From Anaerolineales bacterium (GTDB lineage Bacteria; Chloroflexota; Anaerolineae; Anaerolineales; UBA11858), in the NCBI GenBank assembly GCA_028278545.1, contig JANQED010000033.1, positions 62,001 to 126,000 of the forward strand: a stretch of DNA of 64,000 nt. Reading direction: 5' to 3'. Shown one piece after another: positions 1 to 7,559 of the stretch. The translations under genes and the position numbers were made by a program. Under the pieces are notes generated by a model. That model saw nothing but the letters and a program-made list of their open reading frames with translations, searched no databases and was not told the DNA's origin. Position 1 is the stretch's first letter; each line of letters begins with the position of its first letter.

Positions 1-290
1 TACACTTTGATAGGCTGCCCTACCTCAAAGCCTTCAAGGACTTCCGTGTCAATTTGATCCAATTCTCTGCCGGTGATAATCCCCTCCGATTTGGCACCAA
101 TACTGACCAGAATCTCGGAACCCGAGATGGCGGCGATGGTTCCATCTCTAAGTTCTCCAGACTTCGGCAAGTCAATGTCCAGACCCTCTTCGTACAGCAG
201 TTCTTCCATCGAGGGTTGGGGCGATTCCTCTACTTCTTCCTCCGCGATGTTTTCTTCGACGAGAGTTTCACTATCGTTCATCAATATCAT
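1..290 (-). CDS. rpsA: 30S ribosomal protein S1, N-terminal part (cut by window start)
   Basis: The minus-strand frame stays open from about 290 to the window edge. It encodes an acidic N-terminus followed by the beginning of an S1 RNA-binding repeat, with the run ELRDGTIAAISGSEILVSIG and then KSEGIITGRE. That is the usual opening of ribosomal protein S1, which helps mRNA bind the 30S subunit. Two in-frame ATG codons compete, at 290 and 281. GGAG lies 3 bases before the first and 12 before the second, so neither is clearly favoured. The rest of the gene lies outside the window. A generic S1-domain RNA-binding protein is possible, but the acidic leader fits S1 of this kind of bacterium. Confidence 0.8.
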   Translation of the reverse strand, partial: MILMNDSETLVEENIAEEEVEESPQPSMEELLYEEGLDIDLPKSGELRDGTIAAISGSEILVSIGAKSEGIITGRELDQIDTEVLEGFEVGQPIKV

Positions 291-319
291 ACACTCCAAT
301 TTTGTGAGATCGACGGTAC

Positions 320-348
320 ATTATAAGTGCTAAGAGATAACTTGGCAA
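320..348 (-). promoter_or_regulatory. Sigma70-type promoter of rpsA
   Basis: Read on the minus strand, TTGCCA (348-343) and a perfect TATAAT (325-320) are separated by 17 bases. They lie about 30 bases upstream of the S1 start codons. The match is good enough to predict strong housekeeping transcription. Confidence 0.75.
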
Positions 349-400
349 CCTTTATGGTAAGATTGTCGCGAACTTTTTAATCTACCAGAGAAGAGACTCA

Positions 401-1486
401 ATGCCAACGATTTACCCCTTTACAGCGATTGTCGGCCAGGAGAGGATGAAGCGGGCGCTGATCTTGAATGCGGTTTCCCCCCGCATTGGCGGCGTCTTGA
501 TCCGCGGTGAGCGCGGGACGGCGAAGTCAACGGCGGCGCGCGCTCTGGCTGCCTTGCTGCCTCAGGTGAAGGTGATCAGCCAGTGCCGCTTTGGCTGCGA
601 CCCTGAACGATCGCACACCTGGTGTACGGAATGCCGCGAGCGTGCCGACCAGGATGTCGAGCTGCGCACCACTCCTTTTGTGAACCTCCCCGTCTCGGCG
701 ACCGAGGACCGCGTTGTGGGTACGCTGGATATCGAGAAGGCCATTCAAAAGGGGGAGCGGCATTTTGAACCCGGGGTGCTGGCGGCTGCCAACAGGGGGC
801 TGCTGTATATCGATGAAGTCAACCTGCTGGATGATCATGTGGTAGACCTCTTGCTGGACTCCGCGGCGATGGGCATGAATATTGTCGAGAGGGAGGGTAT
901 CTCCTTCAGCCACCCGGCGCGCTTCATCTTGGTGGGGACGATGAACCCCGAAGAGGGCGATCTGCGCCCTCAGTTGTTGGACCGCTTTGCGCTCTCCGTA
1001 GATATCCATGGCATTCGTTCTCCCCAGGAACGGGTTTTCATTATGGAGCGCAATCTGGCCTTTGAAGGGGAGCCTGAGGGCTTCCGTCAGCAGTGGATCG
1101 ACAAGGAACAAGAGATCTCGGCACAAATCGAACGCGCCCGCAAGCTTGTGGGGCAGGTGAAATACACTCGTAGAGATTTGCTCTCCATCGCGGCTTTGAG
1201 CGCTTCTTTGAATGTGGACGGCCACCGCTCGGACCTGGTGATCCTGAAAGCGGCTCGCGCTCACGCGGCATTCGAGGGCCGCCGTCAGGTCACCGAACGG
1301 GATATCGCCCTGGCTGCCGAGTTGGCTTTTCCCCATCGCATCAAGCGCGGCCCCTTCGACCAGGCTGATATCGGTTTCGATGAGTTGCAGGAACGCATTG
1401 AGCAGTTGCAGGGGGCCTCTGCGCCGATGGAAGAACGACAACCCGGGTCCGAACAGCAGGAAGTCGACGAAAAAAAAAAGCCGTAG
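401..1486 (+). CDS. Magnesium/cobalt chelatase AAA+ subunit (ChlI/CobS-like), zero-frame product
   Basis: This 361-residue protein is an AAA+ ATPase of the ChlI/BchI/CobS type, which powers metal insertion into a tetrapyrrole. The P-loop GERGTAKST is at residues 36-44, the Walker B segment LLYIDEVNLL is near residue 130, and the cysteine-bearing ChlI insertion (CRFGCDP, then CTEC) is near residues 62-78. The lid and sensor-2 region follows at 245-315. The zero frame ends at TAG 1484-1486, directly after a run of ten A. The -1 frame continues without a stop into a ChlD-type VWA domain, so this is probably the short product of a frameshift gene whose long form has about 678 residues. There is no ChlH/CobN partner in the window, so the metal and the pathway stay open. 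Confidence 0.88.
   Translation: MPTIYPFTAIVGQERMKRALILNAVSPRIGGVLIRGERGTAKSTAARALAALLPQVKVISQCRFGCDPERSHTWCTECRERADQDVELRTTPFVNLPVSATEDRVVGTLDIEKAIQKGERHFEPGVLAAANRGLLYIDEVNLLDDHVVDLLLDSAAMGMNIVEREGISFSHPARFILVGTMNPEEGDLRPQLLDRFALSVDIHGIRSPQERVFIMERNLAFEGEPEGFRQQWIDKEQEISAQIERARKLVGQVKYTRRDLLSIAALSASLNVDGHRSDLVILKAARAHAAFEGRRQVTERDIALAAELAFPHRIKRGPFDQADIGFDELQERIEQLQGASAPMEERQPGSEQQEVDEKKKP
1458..1486 (+). promoter_or_regulatory. Programmed -1 frameshift site (dnaX-like A AAA AAG)
   Basis: The zero frame reads GAA AAA AAA AAG CCG TAG at 1469-1486, so the heptamer A AAA AAG (1474-1480) is in the correct phase for a -1 slip. A Shine-Dalgarno-like AGGAAG (1458-1463) lies exactly 10 bases upstream of the heptamer. 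This is the same arrangement as the E. coli dnaX stimulator. Downstream, GAGGA and TCCTC around 1502-1521 could form a weak stem. Transcriptional slippage on the ten A bases is an alternative route to the same fusion, and a homopolymer sequencing error is the main artefact to exclude. Confidence 0.75.
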
Positions 1487-2436
1487 CTGATGACGTCGGC
1501 GAGGAGAGAGACGAGTCCTCCCGGGCCCCGGCAGAACCGGCCAAGCAGGAGGTCTTCGATTCATCTTCGTCTAACTGGTGGGAAGGGGGAGAAAAAGTAA
1601 AATCTGGTGAGTCATTCGACGCTAAAAAACTGGAGACGCCCCTAGATCGTCTCTCGCGCCGCCGGAGCGGCCGTCGTTCGCGCACGCGCACAGAGCGCAA
1701 GCGCGGGCGGTATATTCAAGCCCGACCAGCCGGTGGGAAAACCAGCGATATCGCTTTCGATGCCACCATCCGCGCTGCCGCGCCTTATCAGAAAGAACGC
1801 CAGGAGCAGCGCAAGGAAGTGGCCTTCGCCATTCGCTCTCAAGATTTGCAGCAAAAAGTGCGCGTCAAGCAGACCGCCAACTTGGTGGTCTTTGTGGTGG
1901 ATGCCTCCTGGTCTATGGCGGTTGCTGAACGCATGGCTGCCACGAAGGGAGCTATCCTCTCCCTGCTGACCGATGCCTATCAGAGGCGAGATCGAGTGGG
2001 GCTGATCGTCTTCCAAAAGGATCGCGCTACCCTGGTGTTGCCTCCGACCAATTCGATCCAGTTGGCTCAACATGCCCTAACCAATATCCCCGTGGGCGGC
2101 AAGACCCCCCTGGCCGCGGGCCTGTTCCTGGCTCATCAAGTCATTCAGCAGCAGAGCATGATCTACCCTGATGTTGAGCCGCTGATGATCATGCTCACCG
2201 ACGGGGCAGGCAATGTCTCTATGGGCGATTTGCCGCCGCAGGAGGAGGCCCATAAACTGGCTGAGAAGATCGCCCTCGATGAGATTCGCAGCGTGGTGAT
2301 CAATATGGAGCATGCTGCCTTCGATCAGGGCCTGGCCCAGGAACTGGCTCATCATCTCGATGCGCCGTGCTACACCCTTCACGAACTCAAAGCGGAGACG
2401 TTGTATCAAGCCGTCAGGGATGAGATGGGTGGGTAG
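1480..2436 (+). CDS. ChlD/CobT-like linker and VWA domain, reached by -1 frameshift
   Basis: Counting from the slip point, this frame is open for 318 codons. It begins with an acidic, then Arg-rich linker (about residues 1-100), as in ChlD and CobT. It ends in a von Willebrand A domain with a complete MIDAS: DASWS, then the Thr of GGKTPLAAG, then the Asp of LTDGAGN. Family knowledge assigns this domain to contacts with the catalytic chelatase subunit. No ribosome binding site precedes an ATG early in the linker. The first ATG, at 1819, lies inside the domain boundary and has no good RBS, so independent initiation looks unlikely. Joined to the upstream ATPase, the product is the normal length for a fused ChlID protein. 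Confidence 0.82.
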   Translation, partial: AVADDVGEERDESSRAPAEPAKQEVFDSSSSNWWEGGEKVKSGESFDAKKLETPLDRLSRRRSGRRSRTRTERKRGRYIQARPAGGKTSDIAFDATIRAAAPYQKERQEQRKEVAFAIRSQDLQQKVRVKQTANLVVFVVDASWSMAVAERMAATKGAILSLLTDAYQRRDRVGLIVFQKDRATLVLPPTNSIQLAQHALTNIPVGGKTPLAAGLFLAHQVIQQQSMIYPDVEPLMIMLTDGAGNVSMGDLPPQEEAHKLAEKIALDEIRSVVINMEHAAFDQGLAQELAHHLDAPCYTLHELKAETLYQAVRDEMGG

Positions 2437-2506
2437 GCCGCGAAACGGGCAGTAAAGCCCAGGACTCCAATATCCAACATCTTGCCTCCAACCCAGGAAC
2501 ACATCT

Positions 2507-4015
2507 ATGTCTGAACAAGAGACCCAACAAGAAGAAACCACTCCAAAGTACGAAGATAATCTCTCTATAACACACCATACTGTCGCCATCGACGGGCGGG
2601 AAATCCATTATACGGCCACCACGGGCACGATGATCTTGAAAGAGGAGCCTGATGACCCAACGGAGGAGAACGGCCAGCCGGAAGCCGAGAAGCCCAAGGC
2701 AGCCATTTTTTTCACCGCGTATACGCTGGATCAAGATGAAGCGGCCTTAAGTGCTGAACACCGCAAGACGCGCCCGGTCACCTTTTCGTTCAATGGCGGG
2801 CCGGGATCGTCTTCGGTGTGGCTGCATCTGGGGTTGTTGGGACCCCGGCGCGTCAAGATGGGTGACGAGGGCAAAATGCCTCCGCCCCCCTTCGAGTTGG
2901 TGGATAACTCCTTCTCCCTGCTGGACCTCACAGACCTGGTCTTCATTGACCCGGTCACCACCGGGTATAGCCGTACGATCCCTGGGGAGAATCCGAAACA
3001 GTTCCACGATTTTCAGAAGGACATTCAATCCGTGGGCGACTTCATCCGCCTGTATACCAGCCGCTATCAACGTTGGGTGTCCCCCAAATTACTGATTGGT
3101 GAGAGCTACGGCACCACGCGGGCGGCGGGTTTGGCCGGGTATCTGCAAGAGCGGCATGGTATGTACTTGAATGGCATCATGCTGATCTCCTCGATATTGG
3201 ATTTTCAAACGGCGCGCTTTCTCCCCGGCAACGATCTGCCCTACGTATTGTTCCTGCCTACCTATACCGCGGCGGCCTGGTACCATGGCAGGCTGGATGC
3301 CGAACTGCAGAAGGACTTACGCGACAGCCTTGATGAGGTAGAAGCCTTTGCCCTGGGGGAATACACCTCTGCATTGATGAAAGGGGATGCCTTGCCTAAT
3401 GGAGAGAAAGAAAAAATCGTCCAGAAGCTGGCGCGTTACACGGGTTTGTCCGCGGCGTATATCGAGCAGACCAATTTGCGGGTTGAGATCACGCGCTTCA
3501 CCAAGGAGTTGCTGCGGGATGAACGCCGTACCACTGGACGGTTGGATGCGCGCTTCAAAGGCATCGATCGTGATTCTGCCGGTGAAGCCTGGGAATTCGA
3601 TCCCAGCCTGGCAGCCATTACCGGTCCTTATACGGCTACCTTAAATGATTACGTGCGCTCTGAGTTAGCGTTTGAGAGTGATTTGCCCTACGAAATCTTG
3701 ACCAATCGCGTGCAGCCCTGGAGTTACGACCAGCACCAGAACCAGTTCGTCAACGTGGCTGAGACGCTTCGTAAGGCTATGTCCATCAACCGCTACCTGA
3801 AGGTTTTTGTGGGCAACGGCTATTACGACCTGGCCACCCCCTACTTCGCCACGCTGTATACCTTCGATCATATGGCCCTGGATGAAAGCCTGAGGGACAA
3901 TGTTTCGATGGGGTTCTACGAGGCTGGGCATATGATGTATATCCATTTGCCGTCGTTGGAGAAGATGAAGAGGGATTTGGCGAAGTTCATTGGGTCGGCT
4001 TTACCCCAAAAGTAG
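2507..4015 (+). CDS. Peptidase S10 family serine carboxypeptidase
   Basis: The 502-residue protein belongs to the alpha/beta-hydrolase peptidase family S10, which removes C-terminal residues from peptides. The oxyanion-hole segment FSFNGGPGSSSVW is near residue 92, and the nucleophile Ser200 sits in GESYGTTR. A late Asp (VGNGYYDLATP) and a late His (YEAGHMMYIH) complete the expected triad. There is no obvious signal peptide, so it may be cytoplasmic. The gene follows the chelatase gene after 70 bases and precedes dppA by 30, so it may form a peptide-use unit with dppA. The charged first 50 residues are not part of the conserved fold. Confidence 0.9.
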   Translation: MSEQETQQEETTPKYEDNLSITHHTVAIDGREIHYTATTGTMILKEEPDDPTEENGQPEAEKPKAAIFFTAYTLDQDEAALSAEHRKTRPVTFSFNGGPGSSSVWLHLGLLGPRRVKMGDEGKMPPPPFELVDNSFSLLDLTDLVFIDPVTTGYSRTIPGENPKQFHDFQKDIQSVGDFIRLYTSRYQRWVSPKLLIGESYGTTRAAGLAGYLQERHGMYLNGIMLISSILDFQTARFLPGNDLPYVLFLPTYTAAAWYHGRLDAELQKDLRDSLDEVEAFALGEYTSALMKGDALPNGEKEKIVQKLARYTGLSAAYIEQTNLRVEITRFTKELLRDERRTTGRLDARFKGIDRDSAGEAWEFDPSLAAITGPYTATLNDYVRSELAFESDLPYEILTNRVQPWSYDQHQNQFVNVAETLRKAMSINRYLKVFVGNGYYDLATPYFATLYTFDHMALDESLRDNVSMGFYEAGHMMYIHLPSLEKMKRDLAKFIGSALPQK

Positions 4016-4045
4016 GATAAAGGTATTGATTATGGAGAGGCAAGG

Positions 4046-4873
4046 ATGAAAATTTTGATCGCTGCGGATATGGAGGGGATCTCGGGGGTGACTAATTGGG
4101 ATCAGGTTGATCCCTCGAAACCCGAGTACCCCCGCTTCTGTAAGATCATGACTGCCGATGTCAACGCGGCGGTTTTGGGTGCATTCGACGGCGGGGCTAC
4201 AGATGTCGTCGTGTCGGACGGTCATGCGGGTGGCTATAATATTTTGATCGAGGAGCTGGACCCGCGCGTGCGGCTGAATTCGGGGAACTCTGCACCCTTC
4301 GCGATGGTTCAGGGAATCGAGGCTGGCGGCTTTTCTGGTGTGATCTTTGTGGGGTACCACGCCCGCAGCGGCACGGAGAATGCCGTGTTGGCGCATACCT
4401 GGTCCAGCAGACGCGTTGCCAACCTGTGGCTCAACGACATCCTGGTGGGGGAGTATGGTTTGGGTGCCGCGGTGTGCGGGGCTTTCGGCGCGCCGGTGTT
4501 GATGATCACCGGGGATCAGACCACCTGCCATCAAGCGGGTGAACTGCTGGGCTCCTTGGAGACGGCGATCGTGAAGCAATCGACCAGTTTTTCTTCCGCG
4601 GAGTGTCTGCACCCCGAGGTCGCTCAAGGGATGATCCGGGAAGCGGCGCAAAGCGCGGTCACGGATTTGAGGGAGGGAAAAGCGCCTCAACCCTTCACTG
4701 TTTCCGAGCCAGTGAAAGTGACCGTTGAATTTAGGCTGTCCGAGATGGCTGACAACGCCTGCCGTCTACCCGGCGCAAAGCGTTTGGATGCCAAACGCAT
4801 TGAGCTGACCGCCTCAGATATGCCGATGGCTTATCGAGCTTTCCGGGCTGCTGTACAGGCGGCGGGGTGGTGA
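4046..4873 (+). CDS. dppA: D-aminopeptidase DppA family (M55)
   Basis: The 275-residue protein matches the M55 D-aminopeptidase family, which releases N-terminal D-amino acids from peptides. Expected zinc ligands are visible as Asp8 and Glu10 in AADMEGISG, His60 in SDGHAGG and His105 in VGYHARSG. The proposed nucleophile His is at about residue 117 in LAHTWS. A GGCAAGG-type RBS lies just upstream of the start. It probably shares a transcript with the S10 carboxypeptidase. A role in peptidoglycan peptide recycling or peptide catabolism is likely, but the substrate cannot be read from sequence. Confidence 0.9.
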   Translation: MKILIAADMEGISGVTNWDQVDPSKPEYPRFCKIMTADVNAAVLGAFDGGATDVVVSDGHAGGYNILIEELDPRVRLNSGNSAPFAMVQGIEAGGFSGVIFVGYHARSGTENAVLAHTWSSRRVANLWLNDILVGEYGLGAAVCGAFGAPVLMITGDQTTCHQAGELLGSLETAIVKQSTSFSSAECLHPEVAQGMIREAAQSAVTDLREGKAPQPFTVSEPVKVTVEFRLSEMADNACRLPGAKRLDAKRIELTASDMPMAYRAFRAAVQAAGW

Positions 4874-5022
4874 AGACGCTGGACAAACAGGCAAAATTCT
4901 TGTCTGCATGCCCAAAAGGTAACCGCACCGAAAAACTGAGTAAAGCAGGTTTCATAGAAGCAGGCAGCCAACGTTATTTTATAAGCTGTCCGCATAATCC
5001 GTTCGCCAAATAGAGTGTAAAG

Positions 5023-5069
5023 AAAGACCCGGCATGTTGTGAGTTGATGCTGGGTCTTTGTGCTTTTTT
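5023..5069 (+). terminator. Rho-independent terminator after dppA
   Basis: AAAGACCCGGCAT (5023-5035) pairs with ATGCTGGGTCTTT (5047-5059), with one wobble or mismatch. T-rich sequence containing a run of six T follows. The hairpin ends the 401-4873 gene run and insulates the next promoter. The remainder of the 4874-5186 gap holds no convincing gene. Confidence 0.8.
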
Positions 5070-5103
5070 GGGTTGAATGGAGGCGGGATTCTGGAAAAGG
5101 ACC

Positions 5104-5131
5104 TTGACAAAGCCGGGAATTTGTGTACAAT
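5104..5131 (+). promoter_or_regulatory. Promoter of the YtrA-type regulator operon
   Basis: TTGACA (5104-5109) and TACAAT (5126-5131) are spaced by 16 bases, a good sigma70-type promoter. The -10 is embedded in the first of six octamer repeats, so repeat-bound protein would directly block or alter transcription. Confidence 0.7.
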
Positions 5132-5170
5132 TATACAAAGATACAATAATACAATCGTACAAAGATACAA
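5123..5170 (+). repeat. Six tandem 8-bp repeats ending in TACAA, across the promoter
   Basis: The six units are GTGTACAA, TTATACAA, AGATACAA, TAATACAA, TCGTACAA and AGATACAA, in exact 8-base register. The array starts at the -10 box and stops 16 bases before the GntR start codon. It is a probable autoregulatory operator array or a slippage-prone leader. The 8-base period does not match one helical turn. Confidence 0.85.
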
Positions 5171-5186
5171 TTGCCCTGGAGGGTGT

Positions 5187-5597
5187 ATGCAAGTAGAGAT
5201 CGATCTGCTGTCGAAAATACCCATTTATGTGCAGATCATCGACCAGATCAAACATATGATCCTGGCCGGAACCCTGAAATCCGGTGACCAGCTCCCCACC
5301 GTAAGGCAACTGGCGACGGATTTGCGGGTCAACTTCAATACCGTTGCCCGGGCCTACCGGATGCTGGACGAAGAAGGATTAATCTCCACGCAACATGGCC
5401 GCGGCACCTATATCTTGCCTCCTCCATCTGAGGAAAACGGAGAGCGCTTGCGCCGCCAGGATATCGAATGGCTGACACGCCATTACCTGAACGAAGCGGC
5501 GGGCCTGGATTACTCCGCCGAAGAAGTCAAAAAGATAGTTGAAAGAAATATCGATCAATGGATTGAGAGAGGCGCTCCGCCTCCTGAACACGCTTAA
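5187..5597 (+). CDS. GntR-family transcriptional regulator, YtrA subfamily
   Basis: The 136-residue protein has an N-terminal winged helix (IYVQIIDQIKHMILAGTL, then LPTVRQLATDLRVNFNTVARAYRML and HGRGTYIL). A short helical C-terminal tail of about 50 residues is typical of YtrA rather than of large-effector GntR proteins. The ATG at 5187 is chosen because GGAGGG lies 3 to 8 bases upstream; an earlier in-frame start at 5058 would run through the promoter. YtrA regulators usually control a neighbouring transporter or membrane operon. Here the next gene, 18 bases on, is a band-7 protein, so the downstream cluster is the likely target. Confidence 0.9.
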   Translation: MQVEIDLLSKIPIYVQIIDQIKHMILAGTLKSGDQLPTVRQLATDLRVNFNTVARAYRMLDEEGLISTQHGRGTYILPPPSEENGERLRRQDIEWLTRHYLNEAAGLDYSAEEVKKIVERNIDQWIERGAPPPEHA

Positions 5598-5615
5598 TGA
5601 AAAGAGAGGTTATTT

Positions 5616-6548
5616 ATGAAGAATCCCACTTACCAGCGAATGCGAAGATCAGATGCCAACAACCCCCGCATCAACGGCGTCGCGGGCATCTTGTTCGCCA
5701 TTTTTCTTGCTATCGCCACCTTCGGCGCCGTCATCATGGGGTTAGAAGGTATAGATGTCTGGGTGATTATCGCATTTACCCTGGTGTCCACCCTGATTGG
5801 TCTGTATCTGATGTTCGCCCTTAAGATCGCTGATCAATGGGAGAAGGCTGTTGTGCTGCGTTTTGGTAAGTTCCGCGGCCTGGTCGGGCCGGGGTTGTTT
5901 TGGATTATCCCTATTGTAGATACCATCCCTGAATGGATCGATCACCGGGTGATGGTGACGCCCTTCAGCGCGGAGAAGACCCTCACCAAAGATACTGTCC
6001 CTGTTGACGTGGACGCGGTTTTGTTCTGGATGGTCTGGGATGCGGAGAAGGCCGCTTTGGAGGTGGAAGATTATAAGATGGCCATTGCCTGGGCTGCACA
6101 GACCGCGCTGCGCGAGGTGATCGGTCAGATGGATTTGGCTGATATTCTGGTGGGACGCGCCAAGATGGACGCCGATTTGCAGAAGATCATCGACGAGCGC
6201 ACCACCCCCTGGGGGGTCACCGTACAATCTGTGGAGATTCGCGATATCGTCATCCCGCAGGAGCTTGAAGATACCATGTCACGACAGGCGCAGGCCGAAC
6301 GCGAACGTCAGGCGCGCGTGATCTTGGGTGAATCCGAAAAGCAAATCGCGGACTCGTTTTCCGAGGCCTCCAAAGCCTACGCGGATAATCCCACTGCTTT
6401 GCACCTGCGGGCGATGAACATGCTCTTCGAAGGCTTGAAGGAAAAAGGTGCCATGGTGATTGTCCCCAGCACTGCGGTGGATACGATGAACCTGGGTGGC
6501 CTAAGTGGCATGGTTTCCCTGGCGAAAACCTCGGAGATCAACGAATAA
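5616..6548 (+). CDS. SPFH/band-7 (stomatin-like) membrane protein
   Basis: The 310-residue protein has two hydrophobic segments near residues 28-50 and 52-70. A band-7 core follows from about residue 78 (EKAVVLRFGKFRGLVGPGLFWIIPIVD) and then a coiled-coil-prone region rich in Glu and Arg (RQAQAERERQARVILGE). Stomatin-like proteins form oligomeric membrane scaffolds. The final segment with MNLGGLSGMV resembles the C-terminus of prokaryotic slipins. GAGAGG upstream supports the start at 5616. There is no NfeD partner nearby, which sets it apart from many slipin operons. Its position behind a YtrA regulator suggests an envelope-stress role, but that is inference. Confidence 0.88.
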   Translation: MKNPTYQRMRRSDANNPRINGVAGILFAIFLAIATFGAVIMGLEGIDVWVIIAFTLVSTLIGLYLMFALKIADQWEKAVVLRFGKFRGLVGPGLFWIIPIVDTIPEWIDHRVMVTPFSAEKTLTKDTVPVDVDAVLFWMVWDAEKAALEVEDYKMAIAWAAQTALREVIGQMDLADILVGRAKMDADLQKIIDERTTPWGVTVQSVEIRDIVIPQELEDTMSRQAQAERERQARVILGESEKQIADSFSEASKAYADNPTALHLRAMNMLFEGLKEKGAMVIVPSTAVDTMNLGGLSGMVSLAKTSEINE

Positions 6549-6626
6549 TTTTGACTCGCCCCATCAATTAACTGGCTCAGGGCCATATACCAGCCCTGGG
6601 TCAGTCTACATGGAAGGAGCGCTCCC

Positions 6627-6851
6627 ATGGATGAGATCAAAAAATGGGAATACCAGGTACTGACGATAGGTTCGGTCTTTGGAACCAAAGATGAGCAAAT
6701 TTCGGCCACCTTGAACGCCTGGGGAGAGGATGGATGGGAAGTGTTCAATGTGTACACCCCCTCTAACAGCAGCAAAGTGACCATAGTTGCCAAACGGCCT
6801 TTGACCGAGGCGGTTCGCAGACAACGAAGCAGATTGCAGCGGGATTGGTGA
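6627..6851 (+). CDS. Small DUF4177-type protein
   Basis: The 74-residue protein contains the pattern KKWEYQVLTI...LNAWGEDGWEVFNVY, diagnostic of the DUF4177 group of tiny beta-alpha-beta proteins of unknown function. AAGGAG is well spaced from the ATG. The following gene carries a second copy of the same motif, so duplication within the operon is likely. A 13-bp hairpin with two wobble pairs (6571-6605) lies between the band-7 gene and this one and may affect mRNA stability. No catalytic residues are evident. Confidence 0.8.
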   Translation: MDEIKKWEYQVLTIGSVFGTKDEQISATLNAWGEDGWEVFNVYTPSNSSKVTIVAKRPLTEAVRRQRSRLQRDW

Positions 6852-6875
6852 AGACGAAATTGAAAGGAAATGCTG

Positions 6876-7388
6876 ATGGCATATCACGGCGCACATATCG
6901 CCGCGACCGCGGCAGCGGAAAGACGGCGAAAACTAGAAGAAGCTGAGGAAGAAAAGATGACCAAGTACAATAATGACAGCTCTGAGAAATGGGAATATAA
7001 GATCGTGCGCTCTGAGACGGGCGCGTTCAGAAAACCGGATGTCTTGGCGGCCCTGGCGGAAGAGGAGTCCCTGGCCGGTTGGGAGATGCTGGAGAAATTT
7101 GACAATCGCCGCATTCGATTCAGGCGCCCAGTGGAAGCGCGCAAGCAAGATCATCTGCTCCCCCAGCATATCGATCCCTATCGCACCAATTACGGGGGGT
7201 CACTAACCCGCCTGGGTGTTTTGGTTGCGCTGGGCCTGCTGATGTTGGGTGTGCTGTTTTTCAGCTTGGTGATGTATCGGGATGCATCGAGTTTCTCCAT
7301 CGCTGGGGCAGCGCCGGTCATCGCCATTCTCGTTGGCGTGATGGCTGTTGGTCTTGTGGTGGCAGTAGCGGCTGCACGTTCACGTTGA
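6876..7388 (+). CDS. Membrane protein with DUF4177-like soluble domain
   Basis: The product has about 170 residues. It opens with a charged, Lys/Glu-rich helix, followed by a DUF4177-like core (EKWEYKIVRSET...SLAGWEMLEKFDNRRIRFRRP). Two transmembrane segments come at the C-terminus (LGVLVALGLLMLGVLFFSLVM and APVIAILVGVMAVGLVVAV). I prefer the ATG at 6876 because AAGGA has normal spacing there and is too close to the ATG at 6870. It is the last gene of the YtrA/band-7 unit. Function is unknown; anchoring a DUF4177 fold to the membrane beside a band-7 scaffold suggests a joint complex. Confidence 0.75.
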   Translation: MAYHGAHIAATAAAERRRKLEEAEEEKMTKYNNDSSEKWEYKIVRSETGAFRKPDVLAALAEEESLAGWEMLEKFDNRRIRFRRPVEARKQDHLLPQHIDPYRTNYGGSLTRLGVLVALGLLMLGVLFFSLVMYRDASSFSIAGAAPVIAILVGVMAVGLVVAVAAARSR

Positions 7389-7482
7389 TTTTGACAAACC
7401 GGTGAACATTCAATCACGATTTCTTGTAATATCTGGGAGGGCTAATGTGAGAAGTTGTCTTGTGCAAAGCCCTCTAAGGTTA

Positions 7483-7498
7483 TGTTTCACGTGAAACA
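7483..7498. other. parS centromere site 1 (perfect match)
   Basis: TGTTTCACGTGAAACA is identical to the 16-bp palindromic parS consensus bound by ParB. It lies between convergently unrelated genes in a 171-bp gap. parAB are not in the window. Confidence 0.9.
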
Positions 7499-7520
7499 TT
7501 TTTTCCAAATACAGGGATCG

Positions 7521-7536
7521 TGTTTCACGTGAAACC
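7521..7536. other. parS centromere site 2 (15 of 16)
   Basis: TGTTTCACGTGAAACC matches parS at 15 of 16 positions and begins 38 bases after the first site. Two such sites by chance in one gap is implausible, so the pair is probably a functional ParB nucleation locus. Confidence 0.85.
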
Positions 7537-7559
7537 AGGTTCGAGATTTGAGAGAAACG

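Noticed and set aside
1470..1479. Ten-A run as a simple sequencing error
   Set aside because: Not excluded, but the phase of A AAA AAG, the SD-like motif at dnaX distance and reports of frameshifting in this gene family favour a real signal.
527..1564. 345-codon open frame antisense to the chelatase gene
   Set aside because: It is a shadow of the GC-rich sense gene, with no family signal and no RBS.
5123..5170. CRISPR-like array
   Set aside because: Units are only 8 bases and contiguous, without spacers; it is a promoter repeat.
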